A stretch of 64,000 bases of DNA, taken from the NCBI RefSeq assembly GCF_000382485.1, contig NZ_AORY01000016.1:1-64000 (forward strand), read 5' to 3'. Below are positions 26,749-34,127 of the stretch, in pieces. How positions within the stretch are numbered: position 1 is the first letter of the stretch; every line of letters begins with the position of its first letter. Source of the DNA: Sphingomonas sp. Mn802worker. Lineage in GTDB: Bacteria; Pseudomonadota; Alphaproteobacteria; Sphingomonadales; Sphingomonadaceae. Below the pieces are notes generated by a model that had not been told where the DNA came from, searched no databases, and saw nothing but the letters and a program-made list of their open reading frames with translations. Position numbers and translations under genes: made by a program.

Positions 26749-28460
26749 GCCGGACAGCACCGCCAGCGATGAGCATGGCGGCGGCGCATGCGCGGCTCAC
26801 AACACCAGACAGCCCGTTTGCGATCGAAAGGCGCGTGATCGACGGTGTCTCGCAACGCTGCTGGGTGCACACGCCCGCGACCGCGCGCCAGTTGCTGATC
26901 GACGCCGCCGCCCACGACACACGCGACTTCCTGATCTTCGAAGACGAGCGCATCGGCGTCGCCGCGTTCCGCAAGGCAGTGTCGACGCTCGCGCATCACC
27001 TTTGCGACGGTGGCGTCCGGCCCGGCGACCGCGTTGCGATCGCGATGCGCAACCTGCCCGAGTGGCCGGTCGTCTTCTTCGCCGCGCTGTCGATCGGCGC
27101 GATCGCGACCGCGATGAATGCGTGGTGGCAGCATGCCGAGCTGGCGTACGCGCTCGAGCATAGCGGCGCGACGCACCTGTTCGCCGATGCGGAGCGGCTG
27201 GATCGCCTCGGCGCACCGCCCGCTGGCGTGCGCTGCTACGCTGTTCGCAGTGCGATGCTCGGAGCCGCGTCGCTGACTGACATCATCGGCACGGCCGCGC
27301 AGTGGCATGCCCTGCCCGATCGCCCGCTACCCGCGGCGTCGCTCGACGCCGACGATGCCGCGACAATCTTCTTTACCTCGGGCACGTCGGGCAAGCCGAA
27401 GGGCGTGCTGGCGAGCCATCGCGCGATGTTGAGCAATATCACGGGAGCCGCCTTCGCGGGTGCGCGGGCGAGTTTGTGCGATAACGGCGCCCTGCCCACT
27501 GTCGACGCAGGCGCAGCGCAGGGTGGTGCGCTGATGGCGGTGCCGTTCTTTCACGTCACCGGCGCGTTCGCGGTCCTGTCGCCGGCGCTGCACGCGGGCA
27601 ACAAGCTGGTACTGACGCATCGCTGGGACGCGGGCGAGGCACTGCGGCTGATCGAGCGCGAGCGGCTGAACTGGGTCATCGGCGTGCCGACCATGATGCT
27701 GCAGCTCGCCGATCATCCCGACGTCGCGACACGCGACCTGACCAGCCTGGTAAGCCTGGGTTATGGCGGCGCAGCAGCGGCGCCCGATCTGGTCGACCGA
27801 CTGGCGAGCGCCGTACCTCAGGCAGTGCCGGGTCACGGCTGGGGCATGACCGAGACGTGCGGACTGACGCTCACGCATTCGGGAAACGACTACCGCCGGC
27901 GACCGACGAGTTGCGGCGCGCCAGTCGCGGTTGCGCGCGCGGAGGTCCGCGGTGAGGACGGTCGGCGCATCCTGCCGGCCGATCAGGTGGGTGAGCTGTG
28001 GGTCTCGGGTCCGAACGTGATGCGCGGCTATTGGAACGATCCGGCGGCGACTGCGGCGGTGCTACAGGGCGGCTGGCTGCGCACCGGCGATCTCGCCCGC
28101 ATCGATGCGGACGGCTTCGTCCACATCGTCGACCGCGCCAAGGACATCGTGATCCGCGGCGGCGAGAACGTGTTCTGCATCGAGGTCGAGAACTGCCTCT
28201 ACGAGCACCCGGCCGTGCAGGACGCCGCGCTGGTCGGTCGCCCCGACCGCATGCTCGGTGAGGTGCCGATCGCGATTGTCGTGCTGCGCGCTGGCGCGGT
28301 GGCGAGCGGTGAAGAGTTGCGCGCGCACGTCGCCGCGCGGCTCGCCGCCTTCAAGGTTCCGGTCGAGGTCGTGCTGTCGTCCGCGCCACTACCGCGCAAC
28401 GCGGCGGGAAAACTGCTGAAGCGCGACATCCTCGCCGCACTTGGCCAGCGGGACGGCTAG
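26745..28460 (+). CDS. AMP-forming acyl-CoA synthetase
   Basis: Second ligase of the island, 571 residues, ANL superfamily. P-loop FFTSGTSGKPKGV, GWGMTETCG at A5, LRTGDLARID at A7, RAKDIVIRGGENVFCIEVE at the hinge, and catalytic lysine in AAGKLLKRD. The layout resembles medium/long-chain or aromatic acid ligases. GTG 26745 overlaps the SDR stop by four bases; an ATG at 26769 is an alternative. The stop codon shares the tetranucleotide CTAG with the stop of the convergent TetR gene. Confidence 0.9.
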   Translation: MSRTAPPAMSMAAAHARLTTPDSPFAIERRVIDGVSQRCWVHTPATARQLLIDAAAHDTRDFLIFEDERIGVAAFRKAVSTLAHHLCDGGVRPGDRVAIAMRNLPEWPVVFFAALSIGAIATAMNAWWQHAELAYALEHSGATHLFADAERLDRLGAPPAGVRCYAVRSAMLGAASLTDIIGTAAQWHALPDRPLPAASLDADDAATIFFTSGTSGKPKGVLASHRAMLSNITGAAFAGARASLCDNGALPTVDAGAAQGGALMAVPFFHVTGAFAVLSPALHAGNKLVLTHRWDAGEALRLIERERLNWVIGVPTMMLQLADHPDVATRDLTSLVSLGYGGAAAAPDLVDRLASAVPQAVPGHGWGMTETCGLTLTHSGNDYRRRPTSCGAPVAVARAEVRGEDGRRILPADQVGELWVSGPNVMRGYWNDPAATAAVLQGGWLRTGDLARIDADGFVHIVDRAKDIVIRGGENVFCIEVENCLYEHPAVQDAALVGRPDRMLGEVPIAIVVLRAGAVASGEELRAHVAARLAAFKVPVEVVLSSAPLPRNAAGKLLKRDILAALGQRDG

Positions 28461-29062
28461 TCGGCTTTCAGCCCCTCGAAGAATGGCTGGCACAGCGCAT
28501 CCGCGACTTCCTCGGGCGTACGCTTGGAGGCCATCGGCGGATACCATTTGTACGCCCAGTTGCACATGCCGAGAAAACCGTAGGTGGTAAGCACGGGATC
28601 GCACGTCCGGAACGCGCCGGTGTCGATGCCCTTGCAGATCAACGCCTTGACGTGCTCGAAATAATCGCGCCGCGCCTGCCTGATCGCGTCGCGCATCTGC
28701 CCTTCGAGATCGCCGTAATTGTCCATGAACGCGCGGACGTAACCCGGATGGTTGGCGATCTGGCGAAGGATGTCGACGCAGGCCGAACGCAGCCCCGCGA
28801 GCGGATCGTCGCTCTGCGCCCGTTCGAGACCGCCCAGCAACGCGCGAATATGCGTGTCGTGGATCGCGTACAGGATCGAGATCTTGCTGGGAAAGTAGTG
28901 ATACAGCGTCGGCTTGCCGAGCCCGACCTCGTCCGCCAGCATCTGCATCGAGGTGTTGTGGTAACCGACCTTGTCGAACAGGCCCGCGCAATGTTCGATG
29001 ATCTCGGCGCGCTTCTCGTCATGCGCCTCGGTGGTCGCCCGCTTCCTCGATTTCGCGACCAT
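28457..29062 (-). CDS. TetR/AcrR-family transcriptional regulator
   Basis: A 201-residue repressor. The N-terminal HTH is typical (EIIEHCAGLFDKVGYHNTSM, LADEVGLGKPTLYHYFPSK). The C-terminal ligand domain contains VRAFMDNYGDLEGQM and a TetR_C-like helix set. ATG 29062 has GGGAGAG just upstream; longer forms are less likely. It is the only TetR gene in the window and is thus the best local candidate to read CGACC-N4-GGTCG. The palindrome is not present in its own 64-base upstream gap, so it would not autoregulate through that site. Confidence 0.88.
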   Translation of the reverse strand: MVAKSRKRATTEAHDEKRAEIIEHCAGLFDKVGYHNTSMQMLADEVGLGKPTLYHYFPSKISILYAIHDTHIRALLGGLERAQSDDPLAGLRSACVDILRQIANHPGYVRAFMDNYGDLEGQMRDAIRQARRDYFEHVKALICKGIDTGAFRTCDPVLTTYGFLGMCNWAYKWYPPMASKRTPEEVADALCQPFFEGLKAD

Positions 29063-29126
29063 GATCTCTCCCGTCTTCATGCGCACCGCCACCCTAGTCC
29101 GTCCCGGACCTTGCGTCCATCACGCC

Positions 29127-29822
29127 TCAGCCCGCCTTTGGCAGCATCGCGGTCGCGCCCACGACCCAGGCCGACAGGCCCGCGACCGGCACGGCGCACA
29201 GCACCGCCTCCGCAACCTGCGCCTCGGTCGCGCCGGCACGCCGCGCGCCGTCCATGTGGACGCGCGACCATTCGCTGTAATCGGCAGCCAGCACCGTCAC
29301 CAGCAACAGCTCGGCATGATGCGGCGCAAGCGCGGTGTGCGACAGGGTTCCCTCACGCATCAGATAATAAGCGTCTGCTCCCTCAGGCACGAGGTCAAGC
29401 AACAGCTGCAGTGAGGGCGGCACCGTACCGAAGTACGTGACAAAGTTCTGTTTGGTCTCGCCGTCGGCGACATCGATCGTCGTTTCTTCGGCGGCGATCG
29501 TCGCGGCGTCACCGTACACCGACTGCAATACTTCTGCGAAGCGGAGCGCGGCGCCCTCCCCGCGCGAGCTGGACAGGATGGTCATCGCTGCCGCCGCGGG
29601 CTCGAGCGCAAGCCCGGCATCTTTGGCTGCGCGCAATTCGCGCCGTGCCATGGCTTCATAGCCTTTGGTACAGGCCGCGGCGGCGACGAACAGGCGCTTG
29701 ATCTCAGCGGGAAGCGCCGCATCCTGCTCGATCACGTGTCGAAAACGGCGATAGCCGGCAACCGTTTTGGGCGCGTTCCGGCGCAAGCGACCGTTTTCCA
29801 GCAGCAGGTTCGTACCGGCCAT
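29127..29822 (-). CDS. Two-domain carboxymuconolactone-decarboxylase-like protein (paralogue 2)
   Basis: A 231-residue paralogue of 10461-11168, sharing SSxRGEGAA, YFGTVP, GADAYYLMREG and DGARRAGA. The AhpD CxxC pair is absent here too, and the second-module histidine (VHMDGARRAG) is kept. ATG 29822 with GGAG six bases upstream. Like its sister it is read leftward from a divergent, operator-bearing promoter whose other arm starts a catabolic operon. The duplication of gene plus promoter arrangement suggests that both copies act on related intermediates. Function unknown. Confidence 0.78.
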   Translation of the reverse strand: MAGTNLLLENGRLRRNAPKTVAGYRRFRHVIEQDAALPAEIKRLFVAAAACTKGYEAMARRELRAAKDAGLALEPAAAAMTILSSSRGEGAALRFAEVLQSVYGDAATIAAEETTIDVADGETKQNFVTYFGTVPPSLQLLLDLVPEGADAYYLMREGTLSHTALAPHHAELLLVTVLAADYSEWSRVHMDGARRAGATEAQVAEAVLCAVPVAGLSAWVVGATAMLPKAG

Positions 29823-29843
29823 ATGTCTCCATCCTCTACCATC

Positions 29844-29857
29844 CGACCATACGGTCG
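29844..29857 (-). promoter_or_regulatory. CGACC-N4-GGTCG operator before CMD-like paralogue 2
   Basis: An exact copy of the palindrome 22 bases upstream of the ATG of the leftward CMD-like gene. The hexamer at the expected -35 place (TTCTTT) is poor, so this copy lacks the full promoter layout of the other sites. Confidence 0.7.
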
Positions 29858-29902
29858 ATAAAGAAGCTAGCATCGTTGCCGCTTGCGTCAACCAAGCCGT
29901 CA

Positions 29903-29932
29903 TTGACGACCGACCAGACGGTCGAGTACGTA
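29903..29932 (+). promoter_or_regulatory. Rightward promoter with CGACC-N4-GGTCG operator
   Basis: TTGACG (29903-29908), two bases, CGACC-N4-GGTCG (29911-29924), then TACGTA (29927-29932) as a -10 candidate. Same spacing as the promoters at 11195-11216, 11285-11306 and 3536-3557. It should drive the SDR-HSD10-ACAD operon. Confidence 0.78.
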
Positions 29933-29975
29933 ATCGCATGAGGGCGCGCTGGACGCCACAGCAGGAGAGCAGGTG

Positions 29976-30716
29976 ATGGGCGTATTGGACGGGCGGGTCG
30001 CCCTTGTCACCGGGGCCGCATCGGGGATCGGTCGCGCAACCGCGCAACGCTTTGCACGCGAGGGCGCTCGCGTCTGGCTGGTCGATCGTAACGCCGATGG
30101 ACTTGCGCAGGTACGTGCCGAACTGGACGGCGACCACCACGTTCACCAACTGGATGTTACCGATGAGGCGGGCTGGATCACGCTGGCGGAAACGCTCAAC
30201 AGTCTTGATGTGCTGATCAACAATGCCGGCTTCGGCGTCTTTCGCTCCATTGCGGACACCACGCTGGAGCACTGGCGCTCGATCATGGCGGTCAATCTCG
30301 ACAGCGTTTTCCTTGCCACCAAATACCTGTTGCCCGTGCTCACGCAGTCAGCGCACGGCGGCGCGATCGTCAACATGTCGTCGATCCGCGGCATTGCAGG
30401 CGCGGCGAATACCGGCTCCTATTGCGCGGCGAAGGGTGGGGTACGGATGTTCACCAAGGCAGCCGCACTGGAATGCGCCGCGCTCGGCAACAACGTGCGC
30501 GTGAACTCAATCCATCCCGGCCACGTCGCAACGCCGCTGACCGCGGGCGCACACGTGAGCGAGGAGGATCGTCGCGCGTTGCTCGCCGACACGCCGATCG
30601 GGCGCAAGGCGACTCCGGAGGAGATCGCGGACGCGATCCTCTTCCTCGCCAGTGACGCGTCGCGCTACATGACGGGTGCCGAACTGGTCGTCGATGGCGG
30701 CTCCACCGCGCAATAA
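29976..30716 (+). CDS. SDR family oxidoreductase
   Basis: A 246-residue SDR: TGAASGIG, WLVDRN (NAD type), DVTDEAGW, NNAGFGVF, Ser in NMSSIRGI, Y-C-A-A-K, and VVDGGSTAQ at the end. Near relative of 18304-19059. AGGAG eight bases before ATG 29976; a GTG three bases earlier is possible. First gene of an operon governed by the operator promoter. Confidence 0.86.
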   Translation: MGVLDGRVALVTGAASGIGRATAQRFAREGARVWLVDRNADGLAQVRAELDGDHHVHQLDVTDEAGWITLAETLNSLDVLINNAGFGVFRSIADTTLEHWRSIMAVNLDSVFLATKYLLPVLTQSAHGGAIVNMSSIRGIAGAANTGSYCAAKGGVRMFTKAAALECAALGNNVRVNSIHPGHVATPLTAGAHVSEEDRRALLADTPIGRKATPEEIADAILFLASDASRYMTGAELVVDGGSTAQ

Positions 30717-30726
30717 GGATCAACGT

Positions 30727-31488
30727 ATGAAGATAGCAGGACTGGCCGCGATCGTGACCGGGGGCGCTTCGGGCCTGGGCGGTGCGACCGCGGCGTTGCT
30801 CGCCGGGCGCGGCGCAAAGGTGACGATCGTCGACCGCGACGCGGACGCCGCCGCCGCCCACGCAGCCTCGATCGGCGCGCGCGCCGCCGCGCTCGACGTG
30901 ACCGACGACGCCGCGATCGAGCAGGCGCTTGGCGAGGCGGAGCAGGCGCACGGCGTTGCCCGGATCCTCGTCAATTGCGCCGGCGTCGCGCCCGCGATCA
31001 AGACGGTGAACAAGGATGGCGCCCCTCACCCGCTCGCCGCGTTCAGACAGGCGATCGAGGTCAATCTGCTCGGCAGTTTCGCAGTGCTGGCGCGCTTCGC
31101 CGCGCGGCTTGCGGCAGCAGAGCCGATCGGAGAAGAACGCGGTGTGATCGTCAACACGGCCTCGGTCGCGGCATTCGACGGGCAGATCGGCCAGGCGGCC
31201 TATGCCGCGTCGAAGGCGGGTGTCGCGGGCATGACGCTGCCGGTCGCCCGCGACCTGGCACAGCACCGCATTCGTGTGATGACGATTGCGCCAGGCATCT
31301 TCCTGACCCCGATGCTGAAGGGTCTGCCGCAAGCGGCGCAGGATTCGCTCGGTACGCAGGTTCCGCATCCCAGTCGACTGGGCCATCCGGAGGAATATGC
31401 TGCTTTGGTGGAGGCGATCGTGACCAATCCGATGCTTAACGGCGACGTGATCCGCCTCGACGGCGCGATCCGGATGGCACCGCGATGA
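30727..31488 (+). CDS. 3-hydroxyacyl-CoA dehydrogenase, HSD17B10-like SDR
   Basis: A 253-residue SDR with strong likeness to mitochondrial HSD10 (type 2 3-hydroxyacyl-CoA dehydrogenase): VNCAGVAPAIKT, NTASVAAFDGQIGQAAYAAS, MTLPVARDLAQHRIRVMTIA, PSRLGHPEEYAALV and the C-terminal NGDVIRLDGAIRM. TIVDRD after the second strand indicates NAD. HSD10 oxidises 3-hydroxy-2-methylacyl-CoA and hydroxysteroids, so this enzyme probably makes the 3-ketoacyl-CoA for thiolysis. AAGGA nine bases before the ATG; the next gene overlaps by four bases. Confidence 0.9.
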   Translation: MKIAGLAAIVTGGASGLGGATAALLAGRGAKVTIVDRDADAAAAHAASIGARAAALDVTDDAAIEQALGEAEQAHGVARILVNCAGVAPAIKTVNKDGAPHPLAAFRQAIEVNLLGSFAVLARFAARLAAAEPIGEERGVIVNTASVAAFDGQIGQAAYAASKAGVAGMTLPVARDLAQHRIRVMTIAPGIFLTPMLKGLPQAAQDSLGTQVPHPSRLGHPEEYAALVEAIVTNPMLNGDVIRLDGAIRMAPR

Positions 31489-32642
31489 CCCGCGGAACCG
31501 AAATCGCGACGAAGGTCGCCGCGTTCGTCCGCGAGACGGTGGCACCGTACGAGCGCGACCCACGCTGCGGCACACACGGACCCTCGGACGCGCTGGTGCA
31601 GGAATTGCGCGGACTGGCGCGCGCGGCCGGTGTGCTCACCCCGCACATCCTGCCGGACGGAAGCCACCTGACGCACCGCGAAACCGCGCAGGTGCTGCGC
31701 GCTGCCGGGCTTTCGCCGCTCGGCCCACTCGCGGTCAACGTCATGGCGCCTGACGAGGGCAACATGTACCTGTTAGGCAAGGCGGCGTCGCCCGAGCAGA
31801 AGGCTCGCTTCCTTGATCCTCTCGTCAGCGGCAAGGCGCGTTCGGCCTTCTTCATGACAGAGCCGGCCGCCGACGGCGGCGCGGGCTCCGACCCGTCAAT
31901 GATGCTGACCACCGCGGTCGCGGACGGCAACCACTGGGTGGTGAACGGGCGCAAGGCGTTCATCACCGGCGCAGAAGGCGCACGCGTCGGTATCGTCATG
32001 GCGAAGGCCGAGGAAGGTGCGACGATGTTCCTCGTCGACCTGCCGGATACGGCGATTCGGATCGAGCGCGTGCTCGACACGATCGACAGCTCGATGCCAG
32101 GCGGCCACGCGGTGGTGCAGATCACCGACCTGCGCATCCCCGCCGACCAGATGCTCGGCAACCCTGGCGAGGGGTTCAAGCTCGCGCAGATCCGCCTCGC
32201 TCCGGCGCGGCTGACCCACTGCATGCGCTGGCTGGGTAGCTGCCAACGCGCGCACGAGATCGCGACCGACTATGCCAACCGGCGCCACGCCTTCGGCAAA
32301 CCGCTGATCGACCACGAAGGCGTCGGCTTCATGCTGGCGGAGAACCTCATCGACCTCAAACAGGCCGAGCTGATGATCGACTGGTGCGCCGACGTGCTCG
32401 ACACCGGCGCGCTCGGCACCGCGGAAAGCTCGATGGCGAAGGTCGCGGTGTCGGAGGCGCTGATGCGCATCGCCGATCGCTGCGTGCAGGTGATGGGCGG
32501 TACCGGTGTCACCGGGGATACGATCGTCGAGCAGGTGTTCCGCGAGGTGCGCGCGTTCCGCATCTACGACGGCCCGACCGAGGTGCACAAATGGAGCCTT
32601 GCCAAGAAGGTCAAACGCGACTGGCGCACGACTAATCTTTGA
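31485..32642 (+). CDS. Acyl-CoA dehydrogenase, ACAD10/11-like
   Basis: A 385-residue ACAD. FFMTEPAADGGAGSD for flavin, RRHAFGKPL, and QVMGGTGVTGDTI. The catalytic-loop segment reads YDGPTEVHKWSLAKK, i.e. aspartate where YEGT has glutamate, as in the ACAD at 11388-12629. Unlike that gene it has no kinase next to it; it could use either of the two kinases in trans or act on a non-phosphorylated substrate. ATGA overlap with the HSD10-like gene. Confidence 0.87.
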   Translation: MTRGTEIATKVAAFVRETVAPYERDPRCGTHGPSDALVQELRGLARAAGVLTPHILPDGSHLTHRETAQVLRAAGLSPLGPLAVNVMAPDEGNMYLLGKAASPEQKARFLDPLVSGKARSAFFMTEPAADGGAGSDPSMMLTTAVADGNHWVVNGRKAFITGAEGARVGIVMAKAEEGATMFLVDLPDTAIRIERVLDTIDSSMPGGHAVVQITDLRIPADQMLGNPGEGFKLAQIRLAPARLTHCMRWLGSCQRAHEIATDYANRRHAFGKPLIDHEGVGFMLAENLIDLKQAELMIDWCADVLDTGALGTAESSMAKVAVSEALMRIADRCVQVMGGTGVTGDTIVEQVFREVRAFRIYDGPTEVHKWSLAKKVKRDWRTTNL

Positions 32643-32669
32643 CCAAGGTTTCAAGAAACTTCCATGGTC
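32641..32669 (+). terminator. Hairpin directly after the ACAD stop
   Basis: GACCA and TGGTC pair around an inner stem GTTTC/GAAAC with a two-base loop and a small internal loop. It starts inside the stop codon. No T-run follows, so it is at best a weak terminator or mRNA-end structure. Confidence 0.3.
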
Positions 32670-33385
32670 AGGACATATCGATGTGAGCGTCGCGCTGTAA
32701 CTCAGGCTCAGCAAGGAGACTGGGATGACCGTTCAGAGTGCAGTTGCTGCGGCCCCGCCACGAAGCTTCATCCGGGTCGTTGAGAATTCCTCCAGCTTCT
32801 TAAGGGTCGACGGTGTGATCGATTTCTGAAGGAGCCGACGTGACTCTGTTGACCAGGATCACGTCCGCCGCCCCTCGCGGACATCAGCTGTCGCCTAGCT
32901 AGCGCACGTTGGCAGGAATGGCGGGTGGGTCCCCGATTAGCTGTTCACAGCAGGCACGAGGGGAGCGGCCCTGCGGATGAACGAGCGGCCGGCTTCGGGA
33001 ATGGCAAACCAGCCCGGGGCGTCCAGGTCTGGGTCGTTAGCGCCTTTGAAGCAACCGAGCGCAAGGTGTTTGCCGTCTCGGCAGCCAAATTGTCCAGCGA
33101 TTTGAGTGCCCATCTTTGTCCATGAAGGGGCACCATTTCCAGCGCGATAACCATGGATGATAGGGTCGGCTGGCGGGCCTATGCACCCTTCAGAAGCCAA
33201 AGCCGGTCATCGTCGTCGGCGCGTGCTCCCACCGGCGAGGAGCAGGTCGATGCCAGCTACCAGATCCGAACTTGTCGATGGTCGTCGCGCTCCTGCTCGT
33301 CCCTGACGCGAAACGTCGTGCTGACGATTAGTCAGGGAAAGGCGTTCGCTGATCGGGCACAGGCAAGGCGATCGGTCATCTCCGA
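32643..33385. other. Gene-poor, apparently degraded stretch
   Basis: About 740 bases between two gene clusters with lower coding order than the rest. It contains two short reading frames with good ribosome sites: 32725-32829 (described separately) and 32840-32902 (GTG start, 20 residues, preceded by GAAGGAG). On the minus strand, 32937-33200 is an 87-codon open frame (DGKHLALGCFKGANDPDLDA) that has protein-like composition but no recognised family. I read the region as the scar of one or more deletions that removed genes downstream of the catabolic island. Confidence 0.45.
32725..32829 (+). pseudogene. Short reading frame, possible 5' remnant of a GAF-domain gene
   Basis: A 34-residue frame with an excellent ribosome site (AAGGAG, six bases). 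The peptide contains PPRSFIRVVENSSSFLRVDG. The stretch SFIRVVE resembles the beginning of GAF-domain proteins found near some sphingomonad catabolic loci, but that likeness is from memory and weak. It ends at an ordinary TGA. Either a truncated gene or a leader-type peptide. Confidence 0.25.
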
Positions 33386-33664
33386 TCAAGTCAGATAGGC
33401 GTGAACGATCTCGACCAGTTCCTCGGCGGCGGCACGATGCGGACTGTCGGCGGAGGACGCCGGATCGATCAGATGTTCGCGGATGTGATCCTCGATGACC
33501 TCGGCGATGAAGCCGTCGAGCGCGCCGCGGCACGCGGTCGCCTGTTGCAGCACGCGCGCGCACTCACGGTCCTCTTCGACCGCACGTTCGATCGCCTCGA
33601 GCTGTCCGCGCATGCGCTTCAGGCGGTTGAGCAGCTTCTTCTTCTCTTTTTCGACGTGGCTCAT
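33386..33664 (-). CDS. Metal-sensing repressor, CsoR/RcnR family (RcnR-type ligands)
   Basis: A 92-residue all-helical repressor. It has His3 (MSH start), Cys35 (ECARVLQQ), His60 and His64 (EDHIREHL), which are the four positions used by Escherichia coli RcnR for Ni/Co. CsoR (Cu) and FrmR (formaldehyde) patterns differ at these sites. It should repress an adjacent promoter until metal binds. An operator-like repeat lies directly upstream of its start, and a porin and ABC transporter are encoded divergently. Confidence 0.88.
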   Translation of the reverse strand: MSHVEKEKKKLLNRLKRMRGQLEAIERAVEEDRECARVLQQATACRGALDGFIAEVIEDHIREHLIDPASSADSPHRAAAEELVEIVHAYLT

Positions 33665-33690
33665 GCCTGCTCCGGTCTGGGGCTTGATCC

Positions 33691-33712
33691 TATACCCCGG
33701 ATAGGTATGGGG
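33691..33712. promoter_or_regulatory. Putative operator of the RcnR-type repressor
   Basis: The inverted repeat ATACC-N7-GGTAT (33692-33696 and 33704-33708) is embedded in C- and G-tracts (ACCCC and GGGG). It starts 27 bases before the repressor ATG. CsoR/RcnR sites are typically G/C-tracts flanked by A/T-rich inverted repeats, which fits. It could control the repressor gene and, in the other direction, the porin/ABC genes. Confidence 0.5.
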
Positions 33713-33948
33713 CGTCTATCGATCGTGAGTTTCACGACTCGAAATCACGGTGCGCGCCTGCGTGCCAGACGAAGGACCATGATGAACGCCCGATCTACCG
33801 CCGTGTCCTGCGAGGGCGACAGTAGGAGCCTGGCTCCGCTGATCCGCACCGCGGGACGTGACATGGTCGGGGAGTTCGCGCCCATCGCCTGATCGCGGTG
33901 ACGCCGATCTCCCGGACCGGATGAAACCCGGATTACCAGGAGGTCGCG

Positions 33949-34101
33949 ATGACCCTGTTTGTGCTGCGTGTCCAACGGCACGTCGAGACTGTCCGCGTCG
34001 AGCATCTGAGCCGGCGCATCCGCCTTGCGCTCCATGCGAGCGTTGTTGGGCAAGCGCGAACGGTGCGACTGCGTCCGTCGCGCGAGCGTCCCGCGCTGTG
34101 A
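33949..34101 (+). CDS. Small ORF, 50 residues, with perfect Shine-Dalgarno
   Basis: ATG preceded by AGGAGG with a five-base spacer, the best ribosome site in the region. The peptide begins MTLFVLRVQRHVETVRVEHL and is rich in arginine and valine, with an amphipathic-helix look. No family recognised. It ends 26 bases before the porin ATG, so it may be a leader peptide or a genuine small protein. A second, weaker frame at 33779-33892 (37 residues) precedes it. The remainder of 33713-34127 shows nothing else. Confidence 0.35.
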   Translation: MTLFVLRVQRHVETVRVEHLSRRIRLALHASVVGQARTVRLRPSRERPAL

Positions 34102-34127
34102 TCGGACAGCGGCAAGGCCATCGGACG

